DNA of 64,000 nucleotides, from positions 1,177,310 through 1,241,309 of the forward strand of contig JAOWBW010000248.1 of the NCBI GenBank assembly GCA_026119855.1, given 5' to 3'. Positions 58,544 to 64,000 of the stretch are shown piece by piece. The stretch is from Campanula takesimana (lineage: Eukaryota; Streptophyta; Magnoliopsida; Asterales; Campanulaceae). Numbering within the stretch: the stretch's first letter is position 1; every line of letters starts with the position of its first letter. Under the pieces are notes generated by a model that saw only the letters and a program-made list of their open reading frames with translations, made no database searches and had not been told where the DNA came from. The translations under genes were made by a program, and so were the position numbers.

Positions 58544-59335
58544 ATGGAAAACAAGTCCCAAGTAGTCGAGGCAGATGTCTGTTTGGATGTGCAAGCACGG
58601 CTAGAGGGTAGGGTTAAGCTCCTGGAACGAACAGTGGATACAATGAGAGACCAAATGCGAAAGATGGAGGTCGACCGCAATGAAGCGATCAAAGTGGTCC
58701 AACAACTTCGGAAGGAGATCAAGGATGTACTTCACAAGAAAGTCGAGGAACTATGGGAAGAGAGGGGAAAGAGACTCAAAAAGGACCTTGAGGAAAAATA
58801 TGATCCCCGGTACGATCTCCTACATAGCCGAGCAGACTTGACCGATGAATTGGAAAGGCACAACTCAAGGAACACCCGAGAATGCCTCCACGAAATTGTG
58901 AAGTCCATTGAGGAGCTCAAAAGGTCTTCCGAGAAGTCTTCCTCCCCACCAAAGACTGCCCCCAACCAGCTGGCTCAGGTCGAACAAGAGCCCCGCGATC
59001 AGCTCCGACCTGTCGCTGTATCCCATGGAAAGCCCGCGGTGGCTGTGGGAGAATTTCACCTCCAAGGCAAAGGGGCTCACTACCGCTGGTTCCATGAGTT
59101 GGGAATGCCTAGAGAGCAAGTGTTAGACCACCTACTTGAGGCCGGTAAGGTTGAGCTTCTTGGCCGACATGTGATATGGACGGAGCCGGTCGGAGCCCGT
59201 CACGACCCAAAACAAAATTGCAAATACCACCAAGCACCAGGTCATTCCATAAATGCATGTATCACCCTGAGAAATCACATCCAAGCACTCATTGATGAGG
59301 GTATCATTACTAAACGAGGGGAAAAGTGGGTCTGA
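58544..59335 (+). CDS. Gag-like protein lacking the gag core
   Basis: A 263-residue ORF from an ATG to TGA. Residues about 18-85 are a charged coiled coil (LEGRVKLLERTVDTMRDQM and following). A Ser/Pro/Gln-rich linker follows, then about residues 175-215 HYRWFHELGMPREQVLDHLL and a C-terminal CKYHQAPGHSINACITLRNH motif with IQALIDEG, the Tat-lineage gag zinc-binding end. The usual central gag core (W-rich helices) is missing between coiled coil and zinc motif, so the protein is much shorter than a full Tat gag. It could be a remnant or a reduced RNA-binding gag kept by a non-autonomous element. Confidence 0.7.
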   Translation: MENKSQVVEADVCLDVQARLEGRVKLLERTVDTMRDQMRKMEVDRNEAIKVVQQLRKEIKDVLHKKVEELWEERGKRLKKDLEEKYDPRYDLLHSRADLTDELERHNSRNTRECLHEIVKSIEELKRSSEKSSSPPKTAPNQLAQVEQEPRDQLRPVAVSHGKPAVAVGEFHLQGKGAHYRWFHELGMPREQVLDHLLEAGKVELLGRHVIWTEPVGARHDPKQNCKYHQAPGHSINACITLRNHIQALIDEGIITKRGEKWV

Positions 59336-61384
59336 GCCAGGGACGCAAGGAGAAGGAATGAGGAAGAGAAGAAGTCGTTAGGAGTGGCCTAGTATTTGTG
59401 TTCTAGAGAGTCTCCTAAATCCGTAGTGGATATAGTCTTTTGTCTTTCTTTTTCTTTAAGCTTTCCCAAAAGGCCCTGCGAGGCCAAGGTATGTAAAAAG
59501 CCACAATGTGGCGATGGTTGAGTCAATAGTCAAGTCCAGAGTTGTAAAAATTGAGTCTTCCATGATATGAATTGTCTTTTACTTCTATTCTCCCTAGACT
59601 TGAGGCATTATTTGAAAAATTACACTAACTCTCGGAATCACTCCCATTAATGTTTCCAAATGATTGTTATATCCCCAATATAATGAGTTGATTCCCCCAA
59701 ACATAGAAGTCAACAACGACTCATAAAGGGATGAATGGATCTAAACGTAAAAGGTGCTAAATTCCAATGATTAATCTTAAGATGAATGAATGTTGTGACC
59801 CGTTGGCATGAAAGAGACCATCAATGGCAAATCATCCCCCATACACTACCCGATACACGACCCAAGACACCTTTCTGAGGCAAACTCCCGATGCACATTA
59901 AAAGCATCCTGAGACAGTGAAAAGACGAGGACGTTGTTGCTCAGCCACCAAAGTTCAGCCATAAGTGCACATGCAGACTTCCCGAATTGTCAAAATCAAA
60001 GATAGGATAGGTGAAAAACGGTGAAAAAAAACCAACGCCCATGATGACAAGTTGGGGCTGATGGGCGCCCGTTCCCCAGCAAAAAAAAATGGCAAAAAGA
60101 AATGCTTGCATTAAATAGCCCGTCCATATCAAAAAGGGTACACCCAAAAAGGCCCATCTCAAAGAGTTCGCCCAAGGCAAAGTCAGCAATGACATCCTCT
60201 GAGACAGCAAAAGATACCAACCCCGGCCAAAGTGGCCCAAGAGCCGAACTACGATGACCTGAGATCCTCACACTGAGGGGAACGTAGGCAACCTTCGGGT
60301 CCGGTCATAACACGAAATGAATCCATACAACCTTGGTCCTCCCAAAATGACCCGGTTCTCCTTCCCCGGTCCCATCAATGACCAATTCTCCAGATAATGA
60401 CTAATCCCCCCATAAACAACTTCTCCTCCCGATCTTGCCATTTATCGAATCTTAATCCCAATGGGTCGTAACAGTTATGCACGTTAAGGCTAATTACTTG
60501 AATTTTGACCTAAATACTAATCAAGATCTGTTCAAGCAAACATCTTGATTACATTAATTGAAGCTGATTTTGAATGCCTCGACAAGTCTTTTCTTCCACA
60601 TCTTAGGAAAGAGCCAAACACGTGAATTTCTGTCCATAGGCTTCCTCTCTCAGAAAAGGGACTCACCCCCGTAAAAGCCTATGTGTGTTTACTCGCGTGA
60701 GCAAGTGTAATCTGCTCTTGTCCGTGTCAAAGTCAACTTTTGCTTTCGTCCGTGTCAAAAGTCAACTAGGCCACTCCTAAAGAGGGAAGATAAAGGAAAT
60801 ATGGAAAGGAGAAAAATGATATGGTTGGATAATTAAGGGAAAGAAACCCGAGGAATGATTCCCGGAAAGGTGAAACACTGGGGCTGGCAAACCGTGGTCG
60901 AAAAACCCGAGGATTAGTCTCGACAAGACATCACAATGGGGCTGGCTAGCCGTAATCGTGCAATGGAAAGACCGACGAAAAGTCATGCTTTGAATAAAAC
61001 AGTCTAAGACAAATAAACCCTCATCTGTCAAAATTCCCCAGAAGCACCCAGAAAATTTGGTCGAAAAAGTCAACCATGCTTGAACAACCCATACGGCTGG
61101 TTTTGTCCCTGTGAAAAAATTCACATCAGCAGCCTATATCAACTGATTTCCCACAAGCTAAACTCATTTTTGCTTGTTCAAAGTCTGTCAAACCCCTCGT
61201 GATCGAGTCCAAACACATCTTGGGAATCCCCGACGGTCCAATAATGACCACAAAGCCCTCTCGAGGCCCAAGCCAGGCATAAATGATGAATTTACAATGA
61301 TTTAAACAACCAAAGATAACAAATTTTCATACACTGTTTTCGAATGAAACAAGCCAAAAGAAAGATTGTTCAAGTTGGTGCACC
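59336..61384. other. Non-coding interval between gag-like ORF and PMD gene
   Basis: No pol domains. A conserved block at 60253-60309 (GACCTGAG..GAACGTAGGCAACCTTC..GTCCGGTC) also occurs, same sense, in the older gypsy (7934-7985). A CCATACGGCTGGTTTTG variant of the palindromic motif is at about 61090. The interval may hold the 3' UTR of the antisense gene. Confidence 0.5.
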
Positions 61385-63347
61385 CTAGTCTGAATCTGGG
61401 TAAGGATCCTCCGGAGGAGAATGAACTCTCTCCAAAGGACGACGCGGGTACATGCTAGGGTCAAAGAAGAAAATGGACTCTGCCGTGCTGGAACCTTCAC
61501 CCGAAGAGGATTGGCCTGGAAAGAAGGAAGGAGGAATCTGGGAGTGAAAACCCGAATGTCTTGCCGGCAGGGGATCCACGCGCTCTAAGGCCAAGAGGGC
61601 AAATGGGTCCGGAGCGATCTCGTGGGAGCCAGGATCACGGAGCGAATCACGAAAGGCCTCCAAATCAGCCCCGCCTAAGGTATGGCGACGAACAAAGGAC
61701 GACGGTAGCTCCACGCTCGACGACCGACGGAAAAGCCTCTCCCCACCACTCACCGAGTTTCTGCCCGGTGCAAACCTGGATTCTTTCCGAGGCCCCTTAG
61801 AAGAGTGCCCAACGAACCTCTTTAGCCACCTTTTGGCCCGTTTTAGGAGAGAAGGCCTCCCCAGCAAAGCTCGCACAGCAACCTGCACATGGATAAGGAA
61901 ACTGCTCAGCAAGGGAGGAGACAGAAATATGGGATGAGTGTGCACAAATGGAAAAGATTGCATACCGCGTCAACGGGAATTTCTCCAACCGGGGCTTCCC
62001 TTCCTGCGACAGACACGGCCACCATGTGAACCCGGCCGTCAGCATAAATGAAAGAATAGTCCTGCCACACTGGAGGAGCTACCCCAGAGGCCACCACCTG
62101 TGGAGATCTCAGCCTCGTAGCCACAAACCGCCCGTATGGCTCATCAGTGATCAATTCTTCAGCGGCATCCGCTCCCATGAGAAAAGGGTCATCCCCACGG
62201 TCAGCAACAAACATGGTCTCGGGCGGTTCAACGGGCGCCCTCTGCATGAGGCCTAGTCCATGCTGCCACAAAACCCTCTCACCTAAATAAAAGGCCTCGC
62301 CTCTAAACCCCACCAGCAATCTCCTCTGACTGGTCACCCTCAGGGCTTTGCTCGGATCAAAGACCACCTCTCGCCCCTCATACCGAGACCAAGGGAAAAG
62401 GTTGAGCTCCGCTGGTATGGCACCCCTCAAAACCGCTATCACATCAGCATAGCGGACAGAAACTCTTCCCTTAGACCCTCTCATCTCCCGAGCTTCCCTA
62501 GCCCAGCAGGTCATGGCCGGAAAGATGAGGTCCCGATCAAGAGCCAGCCTCCATGGATAGTTGCCAAAGATCTCGTAGTACCAAGCCTACAAAAGAAATG
62601 GCAAGGAAAGCCGTCAGCACACTGAAATGAAGGATAGGCCGAATGCAAAAAGTAAAGCAAAGGCCGAAGTGGAAGTACCTCTAGGGCAAACTGAAAGCAA
62701 GCCAAAGACTTGCTCGCTTTCCGGCTATACTTGTCGAGCTCCATGAATAGCTCGGCCAGACCAGCCTCACCCCAAACAATGTCTCTGATGGCCTTAGGTG
62801 TAGTCAAAGACCCAAGAAGAGGGAACATACAGGTAGTGTCAGCATTGGCAAAAATGGTGCTACTGAGGAGGAGCCACAAATAGGAGCGCCGAAGCTGCTC
62901 AGCGGTAATCCGGCCCGCCGCATACTCTAGAAAGTTGGCCCGAATGACCCTCTCGACTGTTTGCACTAGGATGCCCAAACCCTTGGTAGGACCTGAAAAT
63001 CCAATGAGCTCCCTGATCTCGGCCTCGGGGATCCTATCCCTCCAAACAACCGGATACCCGCCAAAGGAAAGCCCGGTAATCATCGCAAAGTCAGTAGGGG
63101 TCACAGTCACCTCTCCCCAGCTCAGATGGAACGTGTGGCTTGTGTCCCACCAATATTCACCCAGGGCATTAAGAAGCCCCATACGCCTATTGGTGTTCAC
63201 CAGCTAGCCCACAACCTCTATAAAAAGCACCAGTCTCGTGCGTGCCACCCACTCCCTCAGACCGGGAGCATCATCAACAGACTCAGGCATGGCTTCCCAC
63301 AAAGAGAAGCAAGCATCCGGCGACCCTCGAGACTTGGGATCACCACC
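61385..63347 (-). pseudogene. Antisense plant mobile domain (PMD) gene, three exons
   Basis: Exons 63347-62679, 62586-61966 and 61882-61385 are joined by canonical introns, all phase 0, for about 595 codons. Exon 1 has THTFHLSWGEVTVTPTDFAM-like PMD sequence: HTFHLSWGEVTVTPTDFAMI, then a GLSFGG turn, YLWLLLSSTIFANADTTCMF and WGEAGLAELFMELDKYSR. Exon 2 begins AWYYEIFGNYPW and completes the domain (LALDRDL, RYADVIAVLRGAIPAELNLF). Exon 3 is Arg/Ser-rich. An in-frame TAG (63206-63204) lies in exon 1. An upstream coding exon is likely because 63347 follows a TTTACCTGTAG acceptor. PMD is the domain of Arabidopsis MAIN/MAIL proteins, which act in silencing and genome stability, and occurs in transposons. 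It was formerly mislabelled aminotransferase-like. Confidence 0.78.
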
Positions 63348-63429
63348 CTACAGGTAAACACAGCAAAAGTATGAATAACACAGTTTACATATACCAATGC
63401 TCATAATGATTGCACAAAAAAAATAAAAA

Positions 63430-63660
63430 TAACAAATGAGAGAAAAGTTTCCGTCCCCTTTAAAATTGCATAAGTCATTTTAAGGGCCATTTTTAGAGAA
63501 AAGTTTCTGTCCCCTTTAAAATTGCATAAGTCATTTTAAGGGTCATTTTTGGAGAAAAGTTCCCGTCCCCTTTAAAAAAATGCATAAGTCATTTTCAAGG
63601 GTCATATTCTTTCCGTCCCGAAAAAGGCATAGTCACTTTCGGAGAAATTGTCATTTTGGT
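63430..63660. repeat. Tandem repeat upstream of the PMD gene
   Basis: Three to four degenerate copies of a unit of about 68 bp: GAGAAAAGTTTCCGTCCCCT, TTAAAATTGCATAAGTCATT and TTAAGGGTCATTTTT words. It sits just upstream of the first recognised PMD exon, either in an intron or in its promoter. Confidence 0.8.
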
Positions 63661-64000
63661 CTCAACAATAATATGCCCATCCCATAATTTCCCCCACAAA
63701 CATACAACAACTTATCCTAGGAAATGCTAGCACGCACTTAACTGCGCCAAAATGACTAGTCGAACCTAAGGTACAAGTAGTTTATGTATGGACCACGGGC
63801 AACATACTTTGATTTTGGGAAGTTTAGCTAGGCATGTCCAAATGAGGCAATGAGCACATACTCACGTCCCTAATGGTCCCAATGACACAAAAATGAGGCC
63901 AATTTCATGAAATCGCGTCAAGAAATGCGAAGATCTCAAATGGCATGGACAAGAACCCTAGGCCTAGGAAAGACGTGCAAGGCTCAAATGTGAGTAGGAA
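63661..64000. other. Unassigned end of the window inside the LTR element
   Basis: No coding or repeat feature recognised. A further 5' exon or the promoter of the antisense gene could lie here. Confidence 0.4.

Larger units (their letters stand above)
55287..64000 (+). mobile_element. Tat/Ogre-like LTR element carrying an antisense PMD gene (partial)
   Basis: Starts with a 1478-bp LTR inserted in the copy 3 gypsy gag, followed by a PBS, a long leader, a short gag-like ORF and an antisense plant mobile domain gene. Nothing resembling protease, RT, RNase H or integrase is seen in the 8.7 kb before the window ends, so it is probably a non-autonomous derivative, although pol could follow. The right end and TSD are outside the window. 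Confidence 0.75.

Noticed and set aside
58544..59335. The 263-residue ORF as a host coiled-coil gene
   Set aside because: It follows an LTR and PBS on the same strand and ends in a Tat-type gag zinc motif, so a retroelement gag derivative is simpler.
62511..63200. A PMD ORF beginning with Met at 63200
   Set aside because: The codon is GTG directly after an in-frame TAG; coding similarity continues upstream to a splice acceptor at 63347, so this is not a true start.
61385..63347. Aminotransferase function for the PMD gene
   Set aside because: The older label aminotransferase-like is a misnomer for the plant mobile domain; no PLP-binding lysine context is seen.
1..64000. CRISPR arrays, rRNA or tRNA genes
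   Set aside because: Repeats here are TE subterminal words, minisatellites and microsatellites. No cloverleaf with A/B boxes and no rRNA-like tract was noticed.

Overview
The window is plant nuclear DNA, most likely from a eudicot with a large, repeat-rich genome. The evidence is plant Ty1-copia and Ty3-gypsy (Tat/Ogre-like) coding remnants on plant-type primer-binding sites, En/Spm-type CACTA transposons with spliceable plant introns, Stowaway-like ends, a plant mobile domain (PMD) gene, and a telo-box/site II promoter fragment. I see no intact host gene, rRNA, tRNA or CRISPR array. Almost all the sequence is nested transposable-element DNA. Most long reading frames are on the minus strand.

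The main structure is a head-to-tail tandem array of one composite unit, ancestrally about 16.4 kb. Copy 1 is 1-27639, copy 2 is 27640-48812 and copy 3 starts at 48813. From high to low coordinate each unit holds: a host-gene-like fragment; a long-TIR element with minisatellite-like repeats; a gypsy LTR piece; the end of a CACTA element; copia element A (5' LTR, PBS, gag, protease, integrase) truncated after the integrase; a Tat-lineage gypsy (leader, gag, protease, start of RT); the decayed RT-RNase H end and 3' LTR of a second copia (B); and a promoter/first-exon fragment that continues into the next unit. The copies share the same nested junctions and many of the same stops and frameshifts, so the unit was multiplied as an already dead composite and not by retrotransposition.

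Three later insertions tell the copies apart. CACTA-1 (10029-21194, TSD ATT) lies in copia A of copy 1 and carries a TNPD-like and a TNPA-like gene, both damaged. CACTA-2 (33791-38104, TSD GAG) lies in the gypsy gag of copy 2, has no transposase and carries a spliced-looking, possibly Agenet-related gene fragment. A Tat/Ogre-like LTR element (from 55287 past the window end) interrupts copy 3. A further 511-bp insert with a 5-bp TSD lies at the copy 2/3 boundary.

The LTR element at 55287-64000 is the most unusual region. It has one LTR, a PBS, a small gag-like ORF that lacks the gag core, no pol in the visible 8.7 kb, and an antisense three-exon PMD gene (63347-61385) whose introns are both phase 0. 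An antisense gene keeps its introns through retrotransposition because its splice sites are not recognised on the sense RNA. One in-frame TAG interrupts it in this copy.
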